A stretch of DNA of 64,000 bases from Girardinichthys multiradiatus (GCF_021462225.1 NC_061797.1:21475093-21539092), one strand, 5' to 3'. Positions 38,421 to 50,580 are shown, numbered from the stretch's first letter. Numbers and translations are program-made. The notes: generated from the letters alone by a model not told the origin.

Positions 38421-40019
38421 TATAGCCAGTTGGCAACACACCTGCCTTGAGTGGACCAAGCCACAATTAGACAGGAAAAAAAAACTAAATCTAAACAGAG
38501 AAACTAGAAAAACAAAATTACTAATCTAATTTACAAACTCATCTTCATAATGAAAGGATCTGCAAAATATACCATGTAATAGAAGTTAACTCAAAAGTTA
38601 CTTTAAAGAAAAACAAACAAAGCAATACTCCAAAGAAAACCCTTTAATTGGTAGAGCCCAGCAAGGTACAGTGACATCATCCAGCCATTCAAGCAGGAAA
38701 CACTATGACAAACAATGGGGAATAAAAAGTAAAACAAATACCATGAATATACTTTGAAACAAAATAAACAAATTCAACCAATAGTCCAGAAGTAATAGCT
38801 TTAACACAAACATATAAATAGATGGAAACTGCAACATAATGCTAACACAAACAAACCCGGGATAGTAAGTGAAGCAAAGTTGCAAACTAATGTTTAAATT
38901 TAAGCTTTATGACCAGCTACCGAAAGTAAATAAATCAGAAATAAGAATAAGGGAAAAGTGGTAAACACAAACTGAACCACTTTGTCACACCATGGTTGGT
39001 ACAGTTCGAAAGAATAAGCCTGAGCTCCCACCTGCACTGCTTGCTTCAAAGGAGAGAGAGGTCTTCTCCTCAAAGTTTGCCTTCACGCCCAACACCAGTT
39101 TCCTACCTCCCAAAGAAAAACAAGAATGTAGTTCTTCTGAGCACACTGCACACAGACGGTGACATTAGCGATCGTGAGGACAGGAAGCCAATCATCATCC
39201 TAGACTACTACCGCAACAAAGGAGGTGTGGACAACCTGGATAAGGTGATTGGAACATATAGCTGCAGAAGAATGACTGCCCGCTGGCCCCTGGTCATCTT
39301 CCACAACATCATTGATGTTTCCTCCTACAATGCCTTTGTGATTTGGAGAGAGATCAACCCAACCTGGATGTCTCATAAGCAGAACAAGAGGAGGTTGTTC
39401 CTGGAGCAGCTAGGAAAGGCACTTGTAACTCCACTCATTGAAAGAAGGAAGCATGTCCCCTGCACAGAACCCTCAGCAGCAGTTGTGAAAGCTATTCAGA
39501 GTGCAGGAGCTCCTGATCAACCTGAGGATCCATCTACCACAGCCACTTCCCCAGCTAGGGGAAGTAAGAGGAAGACATGTCAGTTCTGCCCTCACAAGAA
39601 GGACTGTAAAACACATACTGTGCTGCAGGTGGAAGAAATATATCTGCAAGGGTTGTGCACTTGTATACTGCCCTACATGTGCTAATTAGTTGAATGGGTT
39701 ATGTTATTTTTCATATTTTTGTATTGTACATTGTCTTAAATTGTTCACTGGAGAAAAAAAATGAAACTGAGTCATTGGGATGAATAAAAATGTATTCAAA
39801 ACTCCTTTTTGCACATTTTTTTCTTTTCTTAAGCTATAGAAATTCAAGTGAAGAGGGAAAACTCAAGTATTCACACATTTTGAGCTCAATGACAATATGC
39901 AAGATGAAATTTGGTGTTTAAAATTCAATTAAGTTGCTTATATTGGGGGTATAGTGAAGATGGGTCATTTTGACCCGGAGGACACAGGGAGTATACAGAA
40001 AATGACGACAACAGGAGGG

Positions 40020-42094
40020 CAATTTCCTGAATTGAAGGTGCAAAAGAACATGAGAGTATGTTTTTCCATTGCATCCATGTGTTTCAACAGAGATCTGCTA
40101 CTCTAATTTTTCTATCCTACCTTTAGTGAGTCCTTAATGTGTTCCTACATGTGTGAGAAAGGAGGAAGGTTTATGGAATTTTTATTTAATTAAAAATCAT
40201 GCACTGACAAAGAGAACTATAGTTGTTGATGCATGATCCTGTACACCTCTCCACTAACAGCATTAGCCTTGTGTCTGTGAACAAGGAGATTCTCTAGAGT
40301 CCCTGCGTTTTATGATGCGGCACTGCTTCTTAACACAGGGCAGGCCAGTGATAGGCGCAGTGACAAACCTACCCCAGTGCATCTTTACTGAATCGATAAT
40401 GCTAATGAAACAACTATAGCATTTTACTGAGGTTCTTATATAGAAGATTCACATAAATATAATGCACTGAGTAATGTGACATAAACTGTTTTCTTTAACA
40501 TGATATACAGTACACACACAGCAAGACTAAATTCTCATGCTTTGGCTGTAGTTCCAGTGATGTTTCAGGAGGATTGTGTAAGACAAACCATGGATCCTCT
40601 GGAGTAACAAAGTTGAGAGTCGACAAGCAATGATACAAACAGCATGATTTAGTTTCTGCAGACCAAACTGTGGTCTGAGGGTACATTCTACTTCATTTCT
40701 GTTAATAGGATTCAACCACTCAGTGCATCAGAAAATGCTGCAAATGAAACCATAGAGGTGTAATCACCTCTCCTGGACAAGGAGTACTCTTTTTCTGACA
40801 GAATAGTCAATATAACTTGACAAACTCTTAGTCGTCTTATGGCTGGATACTTGTGCTTCTATTCCCCACAACCATTACTGTTGTCAAACAGTTTAGATAT
40901 GATTTGAAAATTGTGGTGGATGATAAAATCGCACATAATATCAAATATATGTACTTTTAGAACAAGCAGAAACAGGAATCACTGAGGGTAATTCAAGCCC
41001 TAGGAAAGCATTGGTTAATAAGTAAAAAAACAAAACAAAAAAAACCCCATCCTTTTACGTGATGAAAAAGTGTAATTTAGGTATTACAATGGACATTTAC
41101 TAATCAAAAAATATTTTCTAAGTAGTTTTTATAGGAAGTGATACCAAGCAGTGCCGATGGCAGCATTCAATTAGAAATGTAATTTTACCCATTATAATCA
41201 TGATTATTAAGTCCAACCACGTGTTGTAGAGCCTAGATTTTACAATGAAGTGATACAATTGTTGTAAAACATTGTCTTGTTGTATTGGCTTAACATAACC
41301 TCTATGTGTCAGTAAACTATTGTCACGTGGCGCTGTTTACATGCCATTTTTTGGTAAAAATGGAAAGGTATTGTTGTATTTCTGCTGTTAATGTACACAA
41401 CTCTGAAAATGTACAATTTGAAAACAGATTACAAAGTGTAATGTTTTGAAAACGTCAAGGTGTACGTTTTCATGCAGACAGGAAAAACAAAATTTTCCTA
41501 TATGAGGAATTCCTGTCACATGCACAGTATTGCTGAAATCAGTAGAAATTAGCATAACGGATGCTGGCCAGTTAAAAACATACAGATGAACAAAATATAA
41601 ATGCTAACAATAGCGGAATGCAGAGTACTGTTTGTGTTGCTGACTAATTTTGAATCTAACAATGGTTCTCCAAAAAGTGCTCATTTTCTATCCTGTTTTT
41701 TTTAAGCAGTGTTTGTTTTGTTATGTTGTTATGAGTCTCAAGGAATATAGTGCCCACTACTGGTGTGGCGGGGAATTACATAGTTTTTTAATGTGTCTGT
41801 TAGTGAGAGATCGTAATTAAAACGTTGTCATGTAGCTGTCTTAACAGAAAAGGTAAAACCATTCTGTTTTCAATGGATTTTTGTTGTATAAAAGGGCCTT
41901 GGTCTTGACCTTCTGTCTTATAGTTGAAATCACTGAAGATAATGGAAGCGTCTGTTTTCAAGCTGTTTCTTTAGAAGGCTATTATGGCTCGGTAAAGAAA
42001 ACCTTTTACACTAAAAAAAAACACTTAGATAGCCCAGACCTTGGCCAAGGCTACTGCATGTCAGCTGCTGACAGGGTCCCAAACCATCTGGGAA
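40020..42094. other. unannotated interval
   Basis: No gene or repeat recognised. A less AT-biased stretch at about 40200-40390 could be conserved non-coding DNA; this is inference only. Confidence 0.45.
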
Positions 42095-42350
42095 TTCAAA
42101 GTTGTCGTGACATAGCCAGGCAATGACAAAGAACTTTTTAAAATATTCCTGGATCTAAATGATGCTCCACATCATCATCAAAATCAAGTCATCTATTGAT
42201 TGTCCTACTACACACATTTTCTGAAAATTTAATCAAAATCAGTTAACTTTGAGAGATATTTTGCCCACAGACGGACCGAGAGACAGGCACACAGACAGAT
42301 GGACAAACAAATGCCGACAAAAATATAACCTACTTGGTGGGAGAAATTAA
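42095..42350 (+). repeat. interspersed repeat, probably RTE-type LINE/SINE 3' end
   Basis: The pattern is TTCCTGGATCTAAATGATGC, then AAAATTTAATCAAAATC, then GACGGACCGAGAGACAGGCA, then ATATAACCTACTTGGTGGGA. It corresponds to an abundant animal repeat whose consensus ends in AACCTCCTTGGCGGAGG. I recall it as a retroposon 3' end, but I cannot name the family. Boundaries are approximate and no protein is encoded. Confidence 0.45.
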
Positions 42351-42427
42351 CATAAATGCACCATTTTGGACATACTTATGAGTATATCCGGATATGCCTT
42401 GCCTCCTTGTAAGACATTTTGCAATGA

Positions 42428-42545
42428 GGCAGTGTCTCAGGTGGCAGGGGTTTGTCCTGTAACTGATGGGTTGCCAATTCGAACCCCCGCTCTGTCCCTC
42501 TCGTCGTTGTGTCCATGGGCAAGATTCTTTCTACAATCTTTTTTC
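42428..42545 (+). mobile_element. tRNA-derived SINE fragment
   Basis: The head is GTGTCTCAGGTGGCAGGGGT, followed by GTCCTGTAACTGATGGGTTG and a B-box-like GCCAATTCGAACCCC. Next comes CGTTGTGTCCATGGGCAAGA, a word common in fish tRNA-SINEs. The tail is lost or very diverged after about 42545, and no target duplication was found. Confidence 0.6.
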
Positions 42546-42894
42546 ACTCAGTAGCTCTGACAACACTCTTTGGTGTGATAGTCATAATTGCCTGAGGAAT
42601 ACTCAAAATGTGCCCTTTTCAGTGTCAGGTATTTAAAATGAAGACAGAGGAAGCAAGTTAACAGAAACTATTGTGTCCGTCTAGTATTTTCTGTGACATG
42701 TTGGGACATGTATATGTGGTTCATTCAAGCAGAAAGTATGATTGAAAACAATTTTTAAAGCAAAGGCTGAATGGTCTCCAGCAAAGTTATTAAAATAAAA
42801 TTTGGATTTGGAAATGTCAGAGTTAATGGAAGGGTCTACATTACCTATTGGTTATATGTAATGTGTGGTTTTAGTAATCTTAGCCACACTAATG

Positions 42895-43320
42895 TGGAGG
42901 ACCAATCCTGCCATAATTAAAAATATATCCAGAAATAAGTAAATGCTCAATAAATAAAAAAGCTTATGATTAAATACACAGAAAATGCAGGAAATAAATA
43001 AATGTATGCAGTAATTAAATTATTCACTGAGACATAAATGTATATATCTAATATAATTAGCTTCTTTATTTATTCACTGTTGTAATAATTACCTTATTTA
43101 TTTATTATCCATTACAATTTTCAATATTTTCTGTCTGTTTAATTTTTCCTTTGTATTTTTTACTCTATTTATGTGTTCAATGCTATTTTTTTTATGTCTG
43201 TGATTTTTACATTCCCGTATGCATTTCTGCCTCATTATGCAAATGAGGACGGGCTGTGTTTGCAGGCGTCAACTTCTGCTCATTGCCTGGTTAGCTAAAG
43301 AATGAGTTCAGGCAGAATCT
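42895..43320 (+). mobile_element. MITE-like repeat, copy 1 (truncated on the right)
   Basis: The left end TGGAGGACCAATCCTGCCAT is the reverse complement of the right end of the copy at 57200-57922. Shared interior landmarks include GATTAAATACACAGAAAAT, GTAATAATTACCTTATTTAT, GCATTTCTGCCTCATT and CTGGTTAGCT. The interior is ATTTATTT-rich. The region equivalent to the other copy's far half is missing. No protein is encoded, and the target duplication is not visible. Confidence 0.6.
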
Positions 43321-44609
43321 CTAATAAAAAAAAATAAAACAAATAATCTCTAATAACACTTTTTGTAACCTTCTACAGTTTTTATAAGATACATATGTAA
43401 ATGTCATATGGGGATTTTACTGAAGGGTAGGTTCCAAGTAATTCTCCTACATGGCAATAACGCATTTGTACTGTTTGCTTACTGCAACATTTGTGATAGG
43501 ATAGCATAGGGTCCGGCCATAGATATACAGTTATAGTCTAAGACTTTCCCATAGATATCCTCCAATCTCTCAATTCATTATCAAATGCCATAATCAATCA
43601 AGTCAAGGACTGAACGTAGGTCAAGCACAGTGGCTAAAGCAATCTCTATTCATCAGGCCTAACCTTGAAATGGCCATCTTCATTACTACTTTTTGCCAGT
43701 GACACATTTAACACATGTGACGGACCAAGACTTGACCAAAGATTAAAGGACAGCATTTGTTATACGTTCAGTGTTACACATTTAAATACTGGATGGAAAT
43801 GCATTTAGTGTGGGATCCAATAACAAAGGTTGGAAGCCTAAATAATTGCCTATTCTTTGAATGATTCAGTATTTGCTACAGACTGGAAAAATGTTTTTAG
43901 ATTATCCTTTCAAGATGACCTGTAAAATATGTTGTTACTTTTAATTGGAGTTAATGAAAAAAGAATCAGATATTGATTTTCTCAGCAACCATGTAATGTA
44001 ATATTCGTGTTAATAAACAAAATTGGTCAGTTTGTATTTTTGTCATCTGTTAAAACCAGCCATTCAGAAAATAGGGCTAAGACAGGGCTTTGCATACTAC
44101 CTATGAAACAGCTTTAATCATTGCTCACCAAAAGATTCTTTTTCTGGTTTCAAAAGGGAGGGATGAAGGGATGTATTGCAGTTTCTCTCCACTGCCTTTT
44201 ATTTAAGCAAAACCCAGTTTCTCTCATTTCCAGGAAGTAAGTTATCACAAGATGAGCAATTCCTACACTGCCCTTCCTAGTTAGTTGCTATATGTGTGAC
44301 ATAACTTATAGCTCATAGCTTCAGTTGATAAATCATAGGTGGTCCAACTCCTGTAAAATGGGTTTTAGATGCTTTTACACATAATTCCACGATGCTACCG
44401 TGTTTTACAGTAGGATCCAAGTGAAAACAAGCGACAAACACATTTCTATTGAGCGATCTCATGAACAAAGAAAACTTATAAAATGTTCAGCCACATGAAG
44501 AACAAAACAGGGAGCAACAGCAGACAGAGACGGGGAGGGTAACACATGGATCTGAATATAGCCAAAAGCAAACCAGGAGTATGAACTCAGAGAAAATGTG
44601 TGCTAACTT
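43321..44609. other. unannotated interval
   Basis: No supportable feature. A short stretch at 44370-44430 faintly resembles a Tc1 transposase core on the minus strand but is too brief to call. Confidence 0.4.
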
Positions 44610-45540
44610 TTAAACGCTCTTCCTTTGGTCCAAAAAAAATTGTTGCATCAGTTTTGTTTTGATTGAGCTGAAGAAAATTTTGGCACATCCATGCATTGAC
44701 TTCTTCTAAGCATTAGTCAGCGCTTGAATGGGTTCATAGTCATCTGGTGACATTGTAATATAAAGGTTGTGTTGTCTGCATAGTTATGATAACTCATGTT
44801 GTTGTTTATTATAATCTGAGTTAGGGGGAGCATGTAGATATTGAACAGGAGGGCCCTAAGCTGAATCCTTGGAGAACACAACATGTGATTTTTGTGTTCT
44901 CTGATGTAAAGTTACCTACTGACACAAAATAGTTCCTGTCCTTCAAGTAGGATTTAAACGAATCAAGTGCTGCTCTAGAAAGGCCAACCCAGTTTTCCAG
45001 GTGCTCTAATAAAATGGAGTGATCAACAGTGTCGAATGCTGGAATAAGGTCCAATAATACCAGCACTGTGGTTCTTCCACAGTCTGCATTTATACGAATA
45101 TTAATGAACACTTCCACAAGGGCAGTCTCTGTACTTTGGTGAGCACAAAACCCTGACTGGAAAACATCGAAGCGGCTGGTCATTGTTAGGAAGTTGTTTA
45201 ACTTGTGAAACACAGCTTTTTCAATAATCTTACTGATGAAGTGGAGGTTTGAGATAGGCCTGTAGTTCTGTAGTAGCAGCTTGTCCAAGTTGTATGGTTT
45301 GATAACTGCTGTTTTTAGGGCCTGGGGGGAAAAACACTTGACAAAAGGGATGTGTTTATTATTTGAGTTAAATCAGATGTTTTGACAGGCAAAGATTTCT
45401 TAAGGAAAGTTGTAGGTAAAATATTGAGGCAGCAGGAAGAAGAGCTTAGTTGCTGTACGATTTATTCTAAGTTTTTTTAGTTTATTTGGTGAAATTGGGA
45501 AATTTCATCAAAATCAGTTCTAGTTGTAGACAACTTTGGT
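44610..45540 (-). pseudogene. L2-type LINE reverse transcriptase fragment
   Basis: The best frame (45288-44821, minus) begins just before NYRPISNLHFISKIIEKAV, the entry to the reverse transcriptase fingers. It continues through FQSGFCAHQSTETALV and the motif A region LVLLDLIPAFDTVDHSIL, which carries the metal-binding Asp. Motif B is decayed (CCVLQGFSLGPS where GVPQGSVLGP is usual). The frame is lost near 44821, but related sequence continues to about 44610. Both ends of the LINE are missing. This is a dead, truncated L2-like copy, unrelated in frame to the CR1-group LINE at 30.5-33.7 kb. Confidence 0.75.
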
Positions 45541-45733
45541 ACTGGACTTGATATGGATGTGCTGACTGCCACTCTGATCTTTGATGTTCACGATTTTAAA
45601 ATGACACTTATAGGGATAAACAGAACTATAAGTAACCCAAGTCAGCACAAACCAAATAGAATGAGATGAAAAACAAAACACAGAGACTTAACTTGAAATA
45701 TAAGAGCATGGAACAAAGACCAAACTAAACTTA

Positions 45734-46492
45734 GGCTACATTCACACTGTAGGTCTTAATGCTCAATTCCGATTTTTTGGTGAAATCTGATTTTTTTGCG
45801 TGGTCGTTCACATTTCCAAATATGTGTGACTTGTAGTGATCTACAGTGTGAACGCATTCATACAACTCAAGTGTCCCGCATGCACAGTAGACGATGCAAT
45901 GACGTCACATGTAGCGAGTGTGCTTAGTGTTTCTGGAAGTAAATATGGATGGTAATGTGGGCCTGTATATAGCAATTTTTAAGTTGTTTTCCAACCGGAG
46001 CCAGCATATTAACAACGCAGTGTTTTTAAGAAAATTTAAAAGAAAGAGAGACAGGTTTTTGGCCATGGCATTTTGTGGGGCAGTGGCAGCATTGTCGGTA
46101 CAGACAAACATGTGGGTTTGGAGTTGAAGCCAGCAGAGGTGGGATAGTGATGTGAGCAGCTTTATTGATATGGACTTCATTCATAATTTTCAAATGACAA
46201 AGGTGACCTTTATATGCATATGTGAGTGCCTAGCAGGACCCAGAATAGTGACGTGTGTCGAGTATCAATGACGTACAGGTCGGATGAATGCGACCTGGTC
46301 GTACAGACATAGGTCGCATTTGAAAAGATCAGAAAAGTATCAGATTTAGGGCCACATATCCAACTGACTTGGGTCGCATTTGAAAAAATCCGATCTGTGT
46401 CGTTCAGACTGTCATGAAAAGTTTGGATACAGGTCGCATACGGGCAAAAAAATTGGATTTGGGTCACTTCAAGCTGCAGTGTGACCGTAGCC
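45734..46492. mobile_element. non-autonomous PIF/Harbinger-type element, TTA duplications
   Basis: A 759-bp element flanked by TTA at 45731-45733 and 46493-46495. The left end GGCTACATTCACACTG and the right end CAGTGTGACCGTAGCC form an imperfect inverted repeat. Subterminal units GGTCGCATTTGAAAA recur at about 46313 and 46373 with relatives near both ends. The 3-bp TTA/TAA target preference and GG-starting ends fit PIF/Harbinger. Internal open frames (69 codons plus, 45918-46127; 91 codons minus) are short and unproven. A basic stretch FKRKRDRFLA may be a leftover of the parent's coding region. Confidence 0.75.
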
Positions 46493-46495
46493 TTA

Positions 46496-46690
46496 AAGTC
46501 CTACAGGTCATGAGCAATAAATAATTTGAACAGATTATTTTTTATATTTTTGGCCTGTTTTTCTTCTTAACTTCATGCTGCTTTAATTTTCCTGTATATC
46601 CATCCATCCATCCATTCACCAGCCTGAACCTGCCACCAGCCTATCAAATGGACAAAGATATAAGACAAGACAATCATTCACTCACACACA

Positions 46691-46727
<37 letters not shown>

Positions 46728-49307
46728 TGCGCAATTTAAGTAAACTAGACTGAGAAGTACAGCTAGAAGACCTGCATATTTGGAAAACTTCCACAGAGCA
46801 GCCCCAGTGCAATCAGGGTGTGAACCTTCAAAGTTAATAGTACTGCTTGAACCTTCAAAGCAAGAAGATTCTGGATTAAACTATCTGTGCTCAGTATTCT
46901 GCAGGTTCCTAAAGCAAAACCAAGACAGAAAAAGACCGAAAAGAACTGATGCAAAAAGTGCAATGGTGCTGTATTACTGACCCAGTTTACACTTTCAGGG
47001 CTACATTGAAGCTGGGCTTTCATCGGTTGCGTGGGATGCAGCACAAATGTTCCTGGACAAGATATACATTGTTCATAACCTAAAGCTATTATAAAAAAAC
47101 GTTTTTGACACGAATATAAGTTCTACACTTTGAATCCACCCTGTTATTTTGATCTCCGATTGAAAAGATCTAAAGGTCATTTATTCACTGAATAAAGTAA
47201 TTTAAGGAAAATGGTCTTATACTTCTTGGTGAATTAATTTAAAAGAAGATAGGAAAATATATTTTTCTGCAGTGAATTACAACACAAGATGTAGACAGCT
47301 AAGAATCAAATCAATCAACTTCAGAACCATTGTAAAAATGTATTTTGGATTTAAAAAGATATATAAATTCAAAACATTTACCTAAATTAGTAAAAACTTT
47401 TACATCTCACTATAAGTTAAAATGTTCTCCTTCTGTTCAAGTAAAAATGATCAAAACCCTAATAAATTAGGTTTTTTTTGTTCTGTATAATTTCACTATG
47501 GGCACTGAAGCTCCGTTATAACGAAGTACTGGAGTAACACCGCATTATCTCTGCAACGGAAACATCTCTGATTTACATTACTCTGCTCACTGTGACTCCT
47601 TAAAATAGAGAACAACAGATGGTCACAGCAGACAACTTGGCATCTTTTAACTAAAGAGTGGAAAAAAGAATAAAAGCATATGAGGATTTCATTACTGTTA
47701 TTTGGAAAAGAGAAACTGGTAAATGTTCCATGGGTTGTTATAGTTTTACATAGAATGTTTAAGTCACGGGTGTCGATTATTGACAAAAACAACATGCAGT
47801 TTTCATCCTCAGAGCAATGACTCTATAATTAATGAATACGGGTTGCTGACTAGTAATACATTTGCATCAGTGTAACAGCGGTCTGCTGGCTTGGTTAATA
47901 CTGCCCCCCAGGACAGAGAGGGATTTTCCATTGTTCTAAAAATATGGGCTCATACAGCAAAGCAAATGTCACTGTCATGGTGTTAAAAGCAAATGTTGCC
48001 TTTAAAATGCATGAATACATGACAGATGATATGAACGGAACATTTAGAGTTACAAAATCGGGAATGGAAAGCCCTTGACCATGACCCTTCATCTTTTCCA
48101 ATGTTTTAACTTGACTTTTAACATTGTACACACTTGGTCACTGTTTCATGATAAGTGCCATATAAAAGTTGAGATCCAGTGACAAGGTTGAACATAATGA
48201 GATTTGTCTTGTAGATTTATTGCAGCTGACAGGAGTTTCTACTCTGCCTAGTCACAGATTGGTGACATCCACTTAAAGATTTGATTTAAATCTTAAAACA
48301 GGAACAAGATAGTTCTGCCTTATTCTTCAACATTAACCAGTAATTCAACCCACTACATGAGATGTTTTCCACTAACAAAAAAAGTTTATGCTCTAAATGT
48401 ATCTTCTGTTCTTAGTACTTGACTTCCACTAAAATAAAGCATATTTTAGAATATCTTTGGGTGTTTTAGTTTAGAGAAAATTAAAGGACTGTAAAACCCA
48501 GAGGATTTTCTTTCAATTTTGTATATGATTTAAGGCAGTGTAATGAATATATTAAAAATCAAGCGTGTGAAATCAAGATTTATTTTAAAATACTGTTTTT
48601 ATGATGGATTTATATTGCTCAACATTTTAAGTTCAAATTACAATACTGTTTTTAATATAATTTTTTTTAATGTTTCCAAAAAACTAATAAAACATATCCA
48701 TGCAATGATTTCCAAAAGAAAGTGCTGAAGGTAGCAGAACCAAGCTCCCATAAGATTTTTAAACTTTCATTAAGAAGTAAATGCAAAATTGTAGCAGTAA
48801 GAACTTCATTTATTTCATTTTCAGTGTTTGGAATTGGTTACTGTCACATCAACATCACTACTATGAAAACATCTACACATCATTTAGTGTTCACACAATG
48901 GTTAAACTATTAATGAAAAGATGCTTCTAAACCAAAAGCAGAACTCCTCATAATTATTACTGTTGCAGTTAACACCAAAATATATAATTTTTATACAACC
49001 TACACTTTTAGATTGCAATGCAGTTTTGTTTCTTGATAAATATTAAATTAAACATTTCAAACTAAAGACAAACGTAGTTACAAATTCAAAGCATAACAAT
49101 TAAGAAACATTAATAAATGGGCTGGATTTTAAGTGTATGTGATGTTTAAAAATTCTAATGAAACACAGAAGAAAGGTAATTTTATGAACCAAAGAAAAAT
49201 GTTGGGAAATAAGTTGCAATTCTGTAATTTTAAAACCAAAGTCTGAAACGTACATGCAGCTGTGATAATGTTCTTGATGGTTATTTTTACCTGTGTGAGG
49301 CCAGAAA
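46496..49307. other. interval with small microsatellites, otherwise unannotated
   Basis: It contains a CATC run (about 46598-46616) and a (CA)n run (46682-46724). The rest is AT-rich with short frames and no recognised repeat. Confidence 0.5.
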
Positions 49308-49309
49308 TA

Positions 49310-50580
49310 CAGGGGTTGGACAATGAAACTGAAACACCTGTCATTTTAGTGTGGGAGGTTTCATGGCTAAATTGGACCAGCCTGGTAGCCAGTCTTCATT
49401 GATTGCACATTGCACCAGTAAGAGCAGAGTGTGAAGGTTCAATTACCAGGGTTAGAGCACAGTTTTGCTCAAAATATTGAAATGCTCACAACATTATGGG
49501 TGACATACCAGAGTTCAAAAGAGGACAAATTGTTGGTGCACGTCTTGCTGGCGCATCTGTGACCAAGACAGCAAGTCTTTGTGATGTATCAAGAGCCACG
49601 GTATCCAGGGTAATGTTAGCATACCACCAAGAAGGACGAACCACATCCAACAGGATTAACTGTGGGCGCAAGAGGAAGCTGTCTGAAAGGGATGTTCGGC
49701 TGCTAACCTGAATTGTATCCAAAAAACATAAAACCACGGCTGCCTCAATCACGGCAGAATTAAATGTGCACCTCAACTCTCCTGTTTCCACCAGAACTGT
49801 CCGTCGGGAGCTCCACAGGGTCAATATACACAGCCGGGCTGCTATAGCCAAACCTTTGGTCACTCATGCCAATGCCAAACGTCGGTTTCAATGGTGCAAG
49901 GAGTGCAACTCTTGGGCTGTGGACAATGTGAAACATGTATTGTTCTCTGATGAGACCACCTTTACTGTTTTCCCCCACATCCAAGAGAGTTACGGTGTGG
50001 AGAAGCCCTAAAGAAGCGTACCACCCAGACTGTTGCATGCCCAGAGTGAAGCATGGGGGTGGATCAGTGATGGTTTGGGCTGCCATATCATGGCATTCCC
50101 TTGGCCCAATACTTGTGCTAGATGGGCGCGTCACTGCCAAGGACTACCAAACCATTCTTGAGGACCATGTGCATCCAATGGTTCAAACATTGTATCCTGA
50201 AGGCGGTGCCGTGTATCAGGATGACAATGCACCAATACACACAGCAAGACTGGTGAAAGATTGGTTTGATGAACATGAAAGTGAAGTTGAACATCTCCCA
50301 TGGCCTGCACAGTCACCAGATGTAAATATTATTGAGTCACTTTGGGGTGTTTTGGAGGAGCGAGTCAGGAAACGTTTTCCTCCACCAGTATCACGTAGTG
50401 ACCTGGCCACTATCCTGCAAGAAGAATGGCTTAAAATCCCTCTGACCACTGTACAGGACTTGTATATGTCATTCCCAAGACGAATTGACGCTGTATTGGC
50501 CGCAAAAGGAGGCCCTACACCATACTAATAAATTATTGTGGTCTAAAACCAGGTGTTTCAGTTTCATTGTCCAACCCCTG
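49310..50580 (+). mobile_element. Tc1/mariner DD36E element, copy 1
   Basis: A 1271-bp element with TA at 49308-49309 and 50581-50582. The inverted repeats start CAGGGGTTGGACAATGAAAC and are identical for 31 bases. It carries a single transposase gene and is almost identical to the copy at 60248-61516. The 36-residue spacing between the second Asp and the Glu of its transposase matches the DD36E (Incomer) family described in animals; that assignment is by spacing only. Confidence 0.93.
49496..50528 (+). pseudogene. DD36E Tc1 transposase, one stop and one frameshift
   Basis: Met at 49496 starts a helix-turn-helix region (KRGQIVGARLAGASVTKTAS, then SRATVSRVM) and a basic linker CGRKRKLSERD. 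TGA at 49709-49711 replaces the CGG (Arg) present in the sister copy, then the same frame continues. An extra C in the run at 49972-49976 shifts the frame just after the first catalytic Asp (VLFSDETTF). The rest is intact in the next frame: GGGSVMVWAAIS, second Asp in YQDDNAPIHT, Glu in SPDVNIIESLW, ending at 50528 in GGPTPY. Nominal length is about 343 residues. Two lesions make it inactive. Confidence 0.9.

Larger units (their letters stand above)
36689..38989 (-). mobile_element. solo LTR (689 bp) inside piggyBac, split by a Tc1
   Basis: The ends are TGTGAAATAG and TTTGTCACA, that is TG...CA with a short imperfect inverted terminus. A 5-bp duplication CCATG lies at 36684-36688 and 38990-38994. 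The insertion cuts the piggyBac frame exactly at its Met-Val codons, which read on cleanly once it is removed. Excluding the nested Tc1 and its TA copy, it is 689 bp. On the minus strand CAATAAACAAATAAA near the end would serve as polyadenylation signal, so minus orientation is likely. No retroelement genes remain; recombination between two LTRs is the usual origin. Confidence 0.8.
35615..39689 (+). pseudogene. piggyBac-type transposase, split by an intron and a nested LTR
   Basis: The reading frame is recoverable in pieces. An acidic N-terminal region (DSEEEVEDVSKEE) lies at 35660-35850. The DDE_Tnp_1_7 core follows with TPGPTRYAVSHAHDI, NLEGFRKYGDSWKK and LPTYLGLLILAGVYRS. The first catalytic Asp is in VTVDEQLVPFRG (about 36270-36314). 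After the intron, MPSKPAKYGIKSW and the second Asp in TCDNFFTSYELG follow (to 36688). After the insertion the gene resumes at 38995 with VGTVRKNKPELP and the third Asp in NKGGVDNLDK. A Cys/His-rich tail (CQFCPHKKDC, then CKGCALVYCPTC) ends at 39689. Breaks include a deletion and stops near 35855, a TGA and a frameshift near 36075-36190, and a 2-base loss near 39625. It is not functional. Confidence 0.88.
35186..40019 (+). mobile_element. piggyBac-like DNA transposon carrying nested insertions
   Basis: A TTAA (35182-35185) precedes the left end CCCCCCTGTTGTC. The right end GACAACAGGAGGG (40007-40019) is its inverted copy with one mismatch. The right TTAA has decayed (CAAT). Inside each end lies the palindrome GGGTCAAAATGACCC or its variant, at 35202-35216, 35381-35395 and 39962-39976; these are plausible transposase-binding subterminal sites. 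Removing the inserted LTR (with its own Tc1) leaves about 2.53 kb, a usual piggyBac size. The TTAA preference, ends and transposase all agree with the superfamily. Confidence 0.9.

Noticed and set aside
44370..44430. Tc1 core fragment on the minus strand
   Set aside because: Resemblance is limited to about 40 bases around a GGTAGCATCGTG word, too short to support.
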